Made by a program: the position numbers and the translations under genes. The notes beneath the pieces are model-generated. The model was not told where the DNA came from and did no database searches. It saw nothing but the letters and a program-made list of their open reading frames with translations. Positions 1 through 7,754 of a stretch of DNA of 22,736 nt are shown one piece after another. The first letter of the stretch is position 1; the number at the start of each line of letters is the position of its first letter. Origin of the DNA: Planctomycetota bacterium (lineage in GTDB: Bacteria; Planctomycetota; B15-G4); the NCBI GenBank assembly GCA_003644265.1, contig QNBX01000063.1:1-22736 (forward strand). Direction: 5' to 3'.

Positions 1-1
1 C

Positions 2-568
2 TCGCGCGAGACGGCCTGGGAGGTCGAGCTGAACTCCATTCCCACCAGCCACCACCTGTTTGCCTCCGCGCCCGGCTGGGCGGTGCTGCGCGAACGCGTG
101 TCGTTGCCGGGCAGCCGCTCCCGCGACCGCGACCGGCTTACGCTGCTGGACGTGGCGCGCGGGCCGTCCGTGGCCTCGCCTGATGTGCCGCTGCTGATGC
201 TGCTCGATCCGCCCTCGGGTCCCGCGCCGGCGGTCCTGTTGGTGGATCCGGCCGACAGCCGCCGGCTGGTGCTGCTGGATGGAGCCAGCCTGGCGCCGCG
301 CTACGAGCTGCAGCTCGAGGGGCCTGCGCTGCCGCTCAACACCACCGACGTGCACTACGGAGCGGACGGCTTCGTGCTGCTGTCGAGCTCCTACGAGCAC
401 GAGCGCAGCACCCGCGTGTGGGTGGTGCGTGGCGGCCAGGGCGAGCAGCGCTACAGTCTGTCCCTGGACGACATGCCGAAGGGCGAGGTCCGGCTGATGC
501 TCGTCGACGGCGCCGTGCTGCTGGGGCGAGGCGGCTCGGTGCGCATCCTGAGGAGTACCACGCCATGA
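2..568 (+). CDS. C-terminal end of a probable beta-propeller protein (5' truncated by window edge)
   Basis: The reading frame is open from base 2 to a TGA at 566-568, giving 188 codons of a protein whose start lies outside the window. The sequence is a series of short hydrophobic strands separated by turns (for example VLLVDP, RLVLLDG, VWVVRGG, SVRILR), which looks like blades of a PQQ/WD-type beta-propeller. This reading is inference from strand periodicity; no catalytic motif is visible. A GTG at 83 is in frame but coding continues upstream of it without a stop, so it is probably internal. The stop codon overlaps the ATG of the next gene (ATGA at 565-568), so this is an upstream member of the same operon. 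In planctomycete clusters of this type a large extracytoplasmic repeat protein often sits here, but I cannot name this one. Confidence 0.6.
   Translation, partial: SRETAWEVELNSIPTSHHLFASAPGWAVLRERVSLPGSRSRDRDRLTLLDVARGPSVASPDVPLLMLLDPPSGPAPAVLLVDPADSRRLVLLDGASLAPRYELQLEGPALPLNTTDVHYGADGFVLLSSSYEHERSTRVWVVRGGQGEQRYSLSLDDMPKGEVRLMLVDGAVLLGRGGSVRILRSTTP
551..555 (+). promoter_or_regulatory. Ribosome binding site fixing the ATG at 565
   Basis: AGGAG lies 9 bases before the ATG at 565, inside the end of the upstream gene. It supports 565 over the upstream in-frame start at 418 and over the internal ATG at 673. Confidence 0.55.
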
Positions 569-1866
569 AACACGCGCGCTGCGTGTGCGCCGCTGAGCTG
601 ACGTCGGCCTCGCGTCCGTGGGCGCGGGGTGCGTGGCCCCGGCTCGCGCTGCGGGCGCGGCTGCTGCGGCGGATGGAGTCTGGGAGGGCGTGGCGGCGGC
701 TCTCTCGGCGGCTGTCGGCGGCGCTGCTGAGCGCGGCCTGCGTGCTGCTCAGTGGACCGGCGCTGGCGGCCCAGGCGTCGCCTCTGGCCGGCGGGCAGCG
801 CGACATCACGCCGCGCTCCATCGAAGCGGTCGAGCGCGCCCTGACCTGGCTGGCCGAGAACCAGAGTCCCGACGGCAGCTGGACCGCGCACGTGGGCTAC
901 AAGCTCAACCAGAACTACGAGATCTCGGCGGACAGCCGGCCGCATGTGGGCGTGACGGCCCTGGCGGGGCTGGCGTTCCTGGCGGCGGGGCACCTGCCCA
1001 ATCGCGGCAAGTTCGGCGCCGTCATCTCGCGCGCGGCCGACTGGACCCTGGCGCGCGTCAACGAGGTGGGCTACATCACGGCCCACGGGTCACGTATGTA
1101 CAGCCACGCCTTCGCGACGCTGTTCCTGGCGGAGGTCTACGGCATGACCGACCGCCACGACGTGCGCGGACGCCTGCAGAAGGCCGTCGACCACATCGTA
1201 GGCAGTCAGAACGAATACGGCAGCTGGCGCTACGAGCCCCTGGCGGCCGAGTCCGACATGTCCATCACGGTCTGTCAGCTCAACGCCCTGCGGGCTGCGC
1301 GCAACGTGGGCATCCGCGTGCCGCGCAGCACCATCGATCGCGCCAAGACCTACATCGCCGCCAGCTACGTCGGCGCCGGCGAGCGCATGGCCATGTACCC
1401 GGACAACTACTACAGCCTGTCGCGCGGCGCCTTCAAGTATCAGGCCACGGCCAACACGCGCAGCTCCTTCGCGCTCACCTCGGCCGGTCTGGCGGCTCTG
1501 CACAACGCCGGCGTGGACGGCCTGAGCATGCAGTGGACCCTGGACGACGGCCGCGTGCAGGACATCGACCTGCAGTGGTCCATCATGTTTCTGCGCGACT
1601 CCATCGAGCGCATCTCGCCGGGCAGCTACTACTACCAGCACTACTTCTACTGGTACGGGCACTACTACGCCTCGCAGGCGCTGTATGTCATCGGCGGCGA
1701 GCACTGGGCCTGGTACTACCCCATCATCCGCGAGCAGCTCGTCTCCAGTCAGCAGGCGGACGGGAGCTGGCGCTGCCGCGTCGGTCCCGGCGAGCACTTC
1801 TCCACCGCCGTGGGCGCCATGATCCTGTCGTTGCCCTACGGCTATCTGCCCATCTTCCAGCGTTGA
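565..1866 (+). CDS. Secreted alpha-alpha toroid protein (prenyltransferase/squalene-oxidase-repeat type)
   Basis: The product is 433 aa. A basic N-terminus is followed by a hydrophobic core at about residues 50-66 and a likely signal peptidase site at ALA-A, so it is probably exported. ATG 673 (residue 37) would give a more usual signal peptide, but 565 has an AGGAG site and overlaps the previous stop. The mature part has repeats typical of the terpenoid-cyclase/prenyltransferase toroid: helices ending in QxxDGSW-like turns, at about 100-105 (NQSPDGSW), 214-220 (QNEYGSW) and 397-403 (QQADGSW), separated by Ala/Leu helices such as ALAGLAFLAAG. I see no DxDD or other squalene-cyclase acid motif, so cyclase activity is unlikely. 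A scaffold or ligand-binding role is possible. The C-terminus PYGYLPIFQR is nearly the same as that of the toroid gene at 7751-8830, its paralog in this operon. Confidence 0.82.
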   Translation: MKHARCVCAAELTSASRPWARGAWPRLALRARLLRRMESGRAWRRLSRRLSAALLSAACVLLSGPALAAQASPLAGGQRDITPRSIEAVERALTWLAENQSPDGSWTAHVGYKLNQNYEISADSRPHVGVTALAGLAFLAAGHLPNRGKFGAVISRAADWTLARVNEVGYITAHGSRMYSHAFATLFLAEVYGMTDRHDVRGRLQKAVDHIVGSQNEYGSWRYEPLAAESDMSITVCQLNALRAARNVGIRVPRSTIDRAKTYIAASYVGAGERMAMYPDNYYSLSRGAFKYQATANTRSSFALTSAGLAALHNAGVDGLSMQWTLDDGRVQDIDLQWSIMFLRDSIERISPGSYYYQHYFYWYGHYYASQALYVIGGEHWAWYYPIIREQLVSSQQADGSWRCRVGPGEHFSTAVGAMILSLPYGYLPIFQR

Positions 1867-1870
1867 GCCC

Positions 1871-4165
1871 GTGACCTCCCCGACACCCAACCCCATGCCG
1901 CAGCAGCGCGGCCCGCCGTCGGTCCGACGCCGCCTCGATCAGGTGGTGGCGCGCATTCGTGTGCTGGCCACGCTGGCCGGCGTGGGGCGGCTGGCGCTGC
2001 TGCTGTGCTTGACGTTGGTGGTGTTGTACGCCGCCGACCGCCTGCTCGACCTGCCCCTGGGCGTGCGCGCGGTGGTGCTGCTGGGCGCGCTGAGTGGCCT
2101 GGGGCGAGAGCTCTGGCGGCGCGTGCTGCGCCCGCTGCTGCGCGGACCCGACCGTCTGGACGCCGCGCGCCTGGTGGAGGGCTCGCTGGACCTGTCCGGT
2201 CGCTTCGTCTCGGCGCTGCAGCTGCCCGAGGGGGCGCCCGGATCGTTCGAGCACCAGCTCAGCGAGGAGGCCGAGCGTCTGGCGGCCGGCACCGACCTGC
2301 GCGCCGTGCTGGTGGCGCGTCCGGCCCTGCGCGAGGCGCTGCGGGGCGGGCTGGCGGTGGTGCTGGTGGGGCTGGCCGTGACGCTGTTGCATCCGCACCT
2401 GGGCGTGTTCGCCCAGCGCTGGTTGCTGGCCGACGTGCCCTGGCCGCGCGACACGCACCTGGCGTTGCACGTGCCCGAGTCCAGCCCCGTGCACGTCTTG
2501 GTGGACGGCACGCTGGTGGTGAGCCGGGGCGGCGCGGTGGCCGTGCAGGCCGGCGTCTCCGGTCGGCGTCCCGAGCGCGTCGAGCTGGTGGTGCACGGTC
2601 GCGACGGCGCGCGCACCCACGGCCTGGGCCAGGGCGCCGCCGGTCGCTTCGGCGGGCACCTGGCCGTGCGCGCGGGCGACACTTCGCTGACCCTGCGTGG
2701 TGGCGACGATGACGGCAGCGAGCACGTCCTGCCCATGCGCGTGATCGACCCGCCGCGTCTCGACCAGCCGGTCTTCACCATCGAGCCGCCGGCCTACGTG
2801 GGGCTGCCCGTGCGGCAGGTGGACTCGGCCGACCTGATCGCGGCCGAGGGCAGCAGCATCACCGTCGCCGGTCGTCCGAGCGCGTCGGTCACCTCGGCCA
2901 GGCTGTGGATGCTGGGCACAGGCGAGTCGATCGAACTGCAGATCTCCGAACGCGGTGGCAGCGGCGGGTCCCATGGCGGTGACGGCGACGGCGGCGGCGA
3001 GCCCCGCGGCGACGCGCGCAACGCCGACAGCAGCGACGCCTCCGGCCCCTGGCTCAGCGGCTCCTTCGTGGCGCACCGCTCCGACACGCTCAGCCTGGTG
3101 CTGGGCGGCGAGTACGGGTTGTCGAGCCCCGACCCCAGTCAGCACGCCCTGCTGGTGCACGAGGACCGCCCGCCGGTGCTGCGCATCTACGCGCCCGCCC
3201 GCTCCGACGTGAAGGTCACCGCCCAGGCCGTGCTGCCCCTGGCGCTGGTGGCGGAGGACGACCACGGCGTGGCCTCCGTGCGTCTGGTCGTGGGCGACAC
3301 GGGCGGCGGCATCGAGCTGCAGCCCGAGGGGCCCACCGGCGTGCACCGTCACGTGCTCGACCTGGCGGCCGCCGGGCTCACGGGCAGCGTGTCCTACTCG
3401 CTGTCCGCCAGCGACCGTCGCGAGCTGCCCGGGAAGGGGCCGCAGACCGCCGTGGCCGCCGGGCGACGCATCGACGTGGTGGACGCCGCCGAGCTGCAGC
3501 GCCTGCTGGCCGACCGCCAGCTGCGGCTCAAGGAGGCTTTCCGCACCATCCGCGAGCGGCAGGAGCTGGCCATGCTGGCGCTGGACGACCTGGTGGCCGA
3601 GCCGCCCGCCGCCGACGATCCCGAGCTGGTGGCCGCGGCCGTGTCGCAGAACCAGGTCAGCACGCGCCTGCAACGCGAGGCCCGCGAGCTGTGCATGATC
3701 CTGGACGAGACCATCCTCAACCGGCTCGACACGGGGCCCGCCGCCGAGTCCGTGCTGCGCCGGCGCCTGGACGACTGGCGCGCCACGCCCCTGGAGCGCG
3801 GCTTCGACCCCGCGTCCTTCGCCAGCCTGGCCGGCGACTACGGCGCCGGGCAGTTTGGTCGCCTCGATCTGGTGGGGCGCCTGATGGAGATGGTGCAGGT
3901 GGCGCTGGATCTGTCCGGCCGCGCCTCGCCCCGGGCCCACGAGCTGCTGCTGACCGCTCGCCAGACGCCTTCCGTTGAGAACCTCGGCGCCGCCCGCGAC
4001 ATGCAGGCCCAGGTGCTGGCCGGCCTCGACCGCCTGCTCGAGCGCATGAACGAGTGGGAGGACTACCAGGAGGTGCTCAACCTGGTGAAGACCCTGATCG
4101 ACGACCAACGCTCCCTGCGCCAGGCGTCCCAGCGCGCGCTCACCTCCGACACGGGAGGCAACTGA
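1871..4165 (+). CDS. DUF4175-like membrane protein with Ig-like and coiled-coil regions
   Basis: This 764-aa protein starts at a GTG four bases after the previous stop, with no clear Shine-Dalgarno sequence, so translation is probably coupled. Two hydrophobic segments (about residues 38-55 and 63-78) and a third (about 158-178) anchor it. The rest appears extracytoplasmic. Around residues 300-310 is a PPAYVGLP segment, and at about 437-470 a second beta-rich unit with AEDDHGVASVRL. Both resemble the Ig-like units of DUF4175-type proteins. A Gly/Asp/Ser-rich spacer sits at about 360-390, and from about 540 on the chain is helical and charged (ERQELAMLALDDL), suggesting coiled coil. The fold assignment rests on remembered family features, and the biochemical role is unknown. 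It directly precedes a very long coiled-coil protein (2-nt gap), which is a likely partner. Confidence 0.65.
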   Translation: MTSPTPNPMPQQRGPPSVRRRLDQVVARIRVLATLAGVGRLALLLCLTLVVLYAADRLLDLPLGVRAVVLLGALSGLGRELWRRVLRPLLRGPDRLDAARLVEGSLDLSGRFVSALQLPEGAPGSFEHQLSEEAERLAAGTDLRAVLVARPALREALRGGLAVVLVGLAVTLLHPHLGVFAQRWLLADVPWPRDTHLALHVPESSPVHVLVDGTLVVSRGGAVAVQAGVSGRRPERVELVVHGRDGARTHGLGQGAAGRFGGHLAVRAGDTSLTLRGGDDDGSEHVLPMRVIDPPRLDQPVFTIEPPAYVGLPVRQVDSADLIAAEGSSITVAGRPSASVTSARLWMLGTGESIELQISERGGSGGSHGGDGDGGGEPRGDARNADSSDASGPWLSGSFVAHRSDTLSLVLGGEYGLSSPDPSQHALLVHEDRPPVLRIYAPARSDVKVTAQAVLPLALVAEDDHGVASVRLVVGDTGGGIELQPEGPTGVHRHVLDLAAAGLTGSVSYSLSASDRRELPGKGPQTAVAAGRRIDVVDAAELQRLLADRQLRLKEAFRTIRERQELAMLALDDLVAEPPAADDPELVAAAVSQNQVSTRLQREARELCMILDETILNRLDTGPAAESVLRRRLDDWRATPLERGFDPASFASLAGDYGAGQFGRLDLVGRLMEMVQVALDLSGRASPRAHELLLTARQTPSVENLGAARDMQAQVLAGLDRLLERMNEWEDYQEVLNLVKTLIDDQRSLRQASQRALTSDTGGN

Positions 4166-4167
4166 CC

Positions 4168-7038
4168 ATGTGGACACGCCAACGGACAGCACGCGAGCTC
4201 TCCCCGGCAGGCGCCCGGTCGCTCGCTGCACGCGCCGACGGCGCCGACCACGCCCTGGCGACCTCCAGGGCTCGCGCCGGTCGAGGCTCGCTGGCCGCGC
4301 TGGCCGTGTCGCTGCTGTGCCTGGCGCCGCTGGGCGCCCAGACCGAGGGCGAGTCCACGCTGCAGCAGGTGCGCCGTGACCAGGGCCGCATCGGGCTGCG
4401 GCTCGCGTCCCTGCGCGAGAAGATGGAGCGCCTGGCTGAGCGCTACGAGGCCGAGGGCCGCGAGCGCAACGCCGTGCTGCTGCGGTCGGCCATGACGCGC
4501 TTCGACGAGCTGAGCCTCGAGCAGCGCAGCCGCGACGCCGAGCAGGGCCTGGCCGGCTCCATGCTCTCGTCGGTGGAGCGGCAGGACGACCTGCTGGGCG
4601 GGCTCGAGTCCATCTATGCCGTGCTGCGCGATCGGCGCGACGTGGACGAGCTGCGCTCCCAGGCCGACCTGCTGAGTGAGGGCGTGCAGGAGCTGGACCG
4701 CCTGGCCATCGAGCAGCGCCAGCTCGAGGCGCGCTCGCGGGCGGCGTCCGACACGCCGGCCAAGCTGGTGGGGGAGGCGCTTGATGAGGTGCAGCGCCTG
4801 GACCGCGCGCTCGAGCAGGGTGCCGAGGCGGCGCAGCTGCTGTCCGAGTCCGAGCATGTGCTGGGCGAGGCCGCGCTGGCCGAGTGGTTGGCGCGACAGC
4901 AGCGCGAGCTGGCACAGGCGCCCCAGCCCTCGGCCGCGTCGCAGGTCGAGATCATGCGCGCGCTGGAGTCGCTGCTGGCCCAGCTCAGCGAACCGCTGGA
5001 CAGCACGGGTGCCGAGGAGCTCATGGCCGCCGCCCAGGGCGAACGCCAGCGCGCCGCCGAGGTGGGCGCCCGCGCCCGCGCCGCCATGGAACAGGCCCGC
5101 CGCGCGTTGCTGGGCGCCCCTGGTCCCGCCGATGGCGCGGGTGAGTCGCCGACGGGTGACGGGCAACCCAGCGATGGTCAGTCCAGCGACGGTCAACCCA
5201 GCGATGGTCAGGCCAGCGACGGTCAGTCCAGCGACGGCAAGGCCAGCGACGGCAAGGCCAGCGATGGTCAGTCCAGCGACGGTCAGCCCGGCGACGGAGA
5301 ACCCCGCGATGGGCAAGCTGCCGACGGTCAGCCGAGCGCGGACCAGCCAGGCCAAGACCCAACCGGTGATGGCCAGCCAAGCGCGGATCAGCCAGGCGAC
5401 GGCCAGCCCGGAGCGGGGAGCGGCGCGGCCAAGCCGCCCAGCGCGAGCGCCGGGGCAGAGGGCCAGCCCGCCGAGAGCGGCGAGCCCTCCGGCGCCTCGC
5501 CTTCCGGGACGCCGTCCTCGTCGCCCCCGGGCGGCGCGTCGTCCAGCCCGGGCCAGCCGCCTGCGTCCGGCCAGCCGTCGCCCGCCGGTGCGCAACCCGC
5601 CGACTCGGCCCCGGGCTCCGATCCCGAGGCCGCCTCGCCCTCGCCCCGCGCGCAGGACGAGCTGAACCAGGCCGCCGAGCTCATGGAGCAGATGCGCGAC
5701 GCCCTGGCCGACGCCGAGCGCGCGGCCAACGCGGCTCGCAACCGGGCCCTGGCCAAGGCCGGCGCCGCCGCGCGTCAGGCCGAGGACCCGGCCCAGGATC
5801 TGAACGAGACCGCCCAGCGGCTCGAGACCCTGGAGCCCGACGAAGGCCCCGAACTGCTGGATCGCACGCGTGAGCTCATGGCGCAGATGCAGGCAGTCGA
5901 CGCCGCTCGCGACCAGGGCGACCGTGACGCCACCGCCGAGGCCCTGGCCCAGTCCGCCAACGATCTGGCCGCCATCCGCGCCATGCTGGAGCAGCGCGCG
6001 GCCGCCGCGCCCGAGACCGAGCAGCAGCCGCGCGACCCCTCCGAGCGCGCCGATGCCGCCGCCCAGCAGGAACAGCTTCAGGAGCGCCTGCGCGAGCTCA
6101 TGGATCGCCTCTCGGAGCTGCCCGACCAGGGCTTCCAGGAGCCAGCCAAGCGCGCCGAGCAGGCCATGGCGGGTGCGCAGCAGGACCTGTCGTCGGGCGA
6201 CGACCAACAGGCAGCCGCCGAGCAGCAGGAGGCCGCCGAGGAGCTCGAGGAGGCTCGGTCCAAGCTGCAGGGCGAGCGCGATCGCTACGAGCAGCTGCGC
6301 CAGGACGAGGTGTTGTTCAAGCTCAAGCAGGAGCTGGTGGCCATGCACGAGGCCCAGCTCGGGCTCAGCGGCGAGACCAGCGCCCTGGACGAGGCACGCG
6401 GCGACGCCGAGCGGCTCTCGCGCAGTCAGCGCCGGGCCGTCGGGCGCCTGTCCGAGGAAGAGCGCCTGCTGGGAGCGCGCGCACAGGCCGCGGCCGAGAC
6501 CCTGCGCCAGGACGGCGCCGTGGCCTTCGTGTTCGCCATCGCGCAGGTGGGCGACGACCTCATGTCCGTGGCCGAGCGCCTGGCCGAACAGGAGACCGGG
6601 TACCTCGTGTCCGCGCTGCAGCAGGGCGTGGAGCGGCGCCTGGCCGATCTGCTGGCCGTGCTCGACGACGAGCTGAAGCGGCGCCGCGAGGCCGAGAAGG
6701 AGCCGCCGCAGGAGGGGCAGCAGTCCGGCGGCCCGCCGCCGCTGGTGCCCGCCGTGGCCGAGCTGCTGCTGGTGCAGCGCATGGAGCTCATGGCCCTGTC
6801 GCGCGTGGTGGAGTTTGCCGACGACCTGGGCGACGACCCCATGCTCTCGCGCCGCGACGTGCTGCTGCTGGAGCGCTGGGCCAACGAGCACGCCGCGGTG
6901 ACCGAGCTGTTCGAGTCGATGGTGCCCGAGCCCCCCGAGGTCGAGGCGCCCGGCATGGATCAGCCCTTCCCGCCGCTGCCGCCGCCGCGTCCCATCCGAC
7001 CCGGTGCCGACAACGAGCCTGAGGAGGGTCCGCGATGA
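4168..7038 (+). CDS. Large secreted Gln/Ala/Glu-rich coiled-coil protein with tandem pentapeptide tract
   Basis: This is a 956-aa product with an ATG two bases after the previous stop and a GGAGG-like site in the end of that gene. The N-terminus is long and basic (about 40 residues), then a hydrophobic stretch (about 41-56) ends in LGAQ, a plausible signal peptidase site. Three parts follow. The first is a charged helical region to about 320. The second, from about 330 to 520, is a disordered low-complexity region that begins with about twelve pentapeptides of the type (S/G)DGQ(P/S/A) and continues as Ser/Pro/Gly-rich sequence. The third, from about 490 to 900, is a long helical region rich in QAAEQQEAAEELEEAR-like sequence. 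No enzyme motif is visible. Analogous Q-rich coiled-coil proteins sit beside DUF4175-like genes in planctomycetes. A structural envelope role is inference. The stop overlaps the next start (ATGA at 7035). Confidence 0.7.
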   Translation: MWTRQRTARELSPAGARSLAARADGADHALATSRARAGRGSLAALAVSLLCLAPLGAQTEGESTLQQVRRDQGRIGLRLASLREKMERLAERYEAEGRERNAVLLRSAMTRFDELSLEQRSRDAEQGLAGSMLSSVERQDDLLGGLESIYAVLRDRRDVDELRSQADLLSEGVQELDRLAIEQRQLEARSRAASDTPAKLVGEALDEVQRLDRALEQGAEAAQLLSESEHVLGEAALAEWLARQQRELAQAPQPSAASQVEIMRALESLLAQLSEPLDSTGAEELMAAAQGERQRAAEVGARARAAMEQARRALLGAPGPADGAGESPTGDGQPSDGQSSDGQPSDGQASDGQSSDGKASDGKASDGQSSDGQPGDGEPRDGQAADGQPSADQPGQDPTGDGQPSADQPGDGQPGAGSGAAKPPSASAGAEGQPAESGEPSGASPSGTPSSSPPGGASSSPGQPPASGQPSPAGAQPADSAPGSDPEAASPSPRAQDELNQAAELMEQMRDALADAERAANAARNRALAKAGAAARQAEDPAQDLNETAQRLETLEPDEGPELLDRTRELMAQMQAVDAARDQGDRDATAEALAQSANDLAAIRAMLEQRAAAAPETEQQPRDPSERADAAAQQEQLQERLRELMDRLSELPDQGFQEPAKRAEQAMAGAQQDLSSGDDQQAAAEQQEAAEELEEARSKLQGERDRYEQLRQDEVLFKLKQELVAMHEAQLGLSGETSALDEARGDAERLSRSQRRAVGRLSEEERLLGARAQAAAETLRQDGAVAFVFAIAQVGDDLMSVAERLAEQETGYLVSALQQGVERRLADLLAVLDDELKRRREAEKEPPQEGQQSGGPPPLVPAVAELLLVQRMELMALSRVVEFADDLGDDPMLSRRDVLLLERWANEHAAVTELFESMVPEPPEVEAPGMDQPFPPLPPPRPIRPGADNEPEEGPR
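5155..5334 (+). repeat. 15-bp in-frame tandem repeat encoding SDGQ-type pentapeptides
   Basis: Twelve consecutive 15-bp units are seen. The best conserved are those from 5170 to 5289, each close to AGCGAYGGTCAGYCC. The most diverged are the last three. Similar but irregular units (SADQP, GDGQP) continue to about 5411. Units differ mostly at the GAT/GAC wobble position and in the last codon (Ser, Pro or Ala), and Lys replaces Gln in two adjacent identical units (5230-5259). These two identical copies suggest recent slippage or unit duplication. Confidence 0.85.
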
Positions 7039-7754
7039 TCGCGTTGCTCATGACCGCCGCGCTGTTGCTGGGGCAGGACCTGCCGCCCGACAGCCCGGCC
7101 GGTCCCCACGGCGGCGAGGCGTCCGCTCCGTCCGACGCCCAGGCTGAGGTGCAGGCGCTGATCGAGCGCATCAAGCGCACCTTCTCGAGCATCGACGAGG
7201 CCCTGTTCGAGGTGCCGGACGCCGACAACGTGGGTTCTGCGCTGGAGGACGTGGCCGCCGCGCACGAGCAGGCCGTGCGCGACCTCGAGGAGCTCATCCG
7301 CCAGGCGCGCTACAGCCAGGGCCAGTCGGGCGGTGGCGGCGGCGGCGGTGGGGGCGGAGGCGGCGGCAGCGATCAGCCCCAGGGCCAGCCTCCCCCGCGC
7401 GCCAGCGACGGCAGCCAGAATGACGAGCAGCAGGGTGGCTCGCCCCAGGACCAGGCGCAGGATCAGCCCCAGCCCCAGTCCGCCGACGAGCCGCAGGGCG
7501 AGGGGCATGACCCGTCGGAGGGCATGCCCGAGAGCGAGCCGGGCAGCGATCGCGCCGCCGGTAAGCCGCCCCCGGATCCGCTCGGCGACCCCACCCGCAG
7601 CGACACTGACGGGCGCTGGGGCCTGCTGCCGCCCAAGCTGCAGGAGCGCCTGCAAAACCTGCACGTCGACGACGTGCCCGCGCGCTACCGCGACTGGCTC
7701 GGCGCCTACGTGCGCGCCCTGTCCGCGGTGGAGCAGGAGCAGGGCGGTCGGTGA
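7035..7754 (+). CDS. Small secreted low-complexity protein with conserved-looking C-terminal WGLLPPK segment
   Basis: This is a 239-aa product whose ATG overlaps the preceding TGA. It begins with a short signal peptide (MIALLMTAALLLGQ, cleavage near residue 14). A charged helical segment at about 35-95 is followed by a run of 13 glycines (about 100-112) and a Gln/Asp/Pro-rich disordered region to about 190. The last 45 residues look folded: WGLLPPKLQERLQ, then DDVPARYRDWLGAYVRAL. A tryptophan-Gly-x-LPPK segment followed by a P-x-x-YR-x-x-x-x-x-Y segment recurs, from memory, in small proteins of MoxR/DUF58/VWA-type clusters in planctomycetes. That parallel is recalled rather than searched. No enzymatic motif is visible. 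The stop is overlapped by the GTG of the next gene. Confidence 0.65.
   Translation: MIALLMTAALLLGQDLPPDSPAGPHGGEASAPSDAQAEVQALIERIKRTFSSIDEALFEVPDADNVGSALEDVAAAHEQAVRDLEELIRQARYSQGQSGGGGGGGGGGGGGSDQPQGQPPPRASDGSQNDEQQGGSPQDQAQDQPQPQSADEPQGEGHDPSEGMPESEPGSDRAAGKPPPDPLGDPTRSDTDGRWGLLPPKLQERLQNLHVDDVPARYRDWLGAYVRALSAVEQEQGGR

Noticed and set aside
418..564. Earlier start at 418 for the first toroid gene
   Set aside because: It would overlap the upstream gene by about 150 bp. The ATG at 565 has a ribosome site and an ATGA overlap.
1724..6891. Very long minus-strand open frames (over 900 codons) opposite the + strand operon
   Set aside because: They are antisense shadows created by high GC and biased codon use. 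They lack recognisable motifs, and the plus-strand genes have coupled starts and clear domains.
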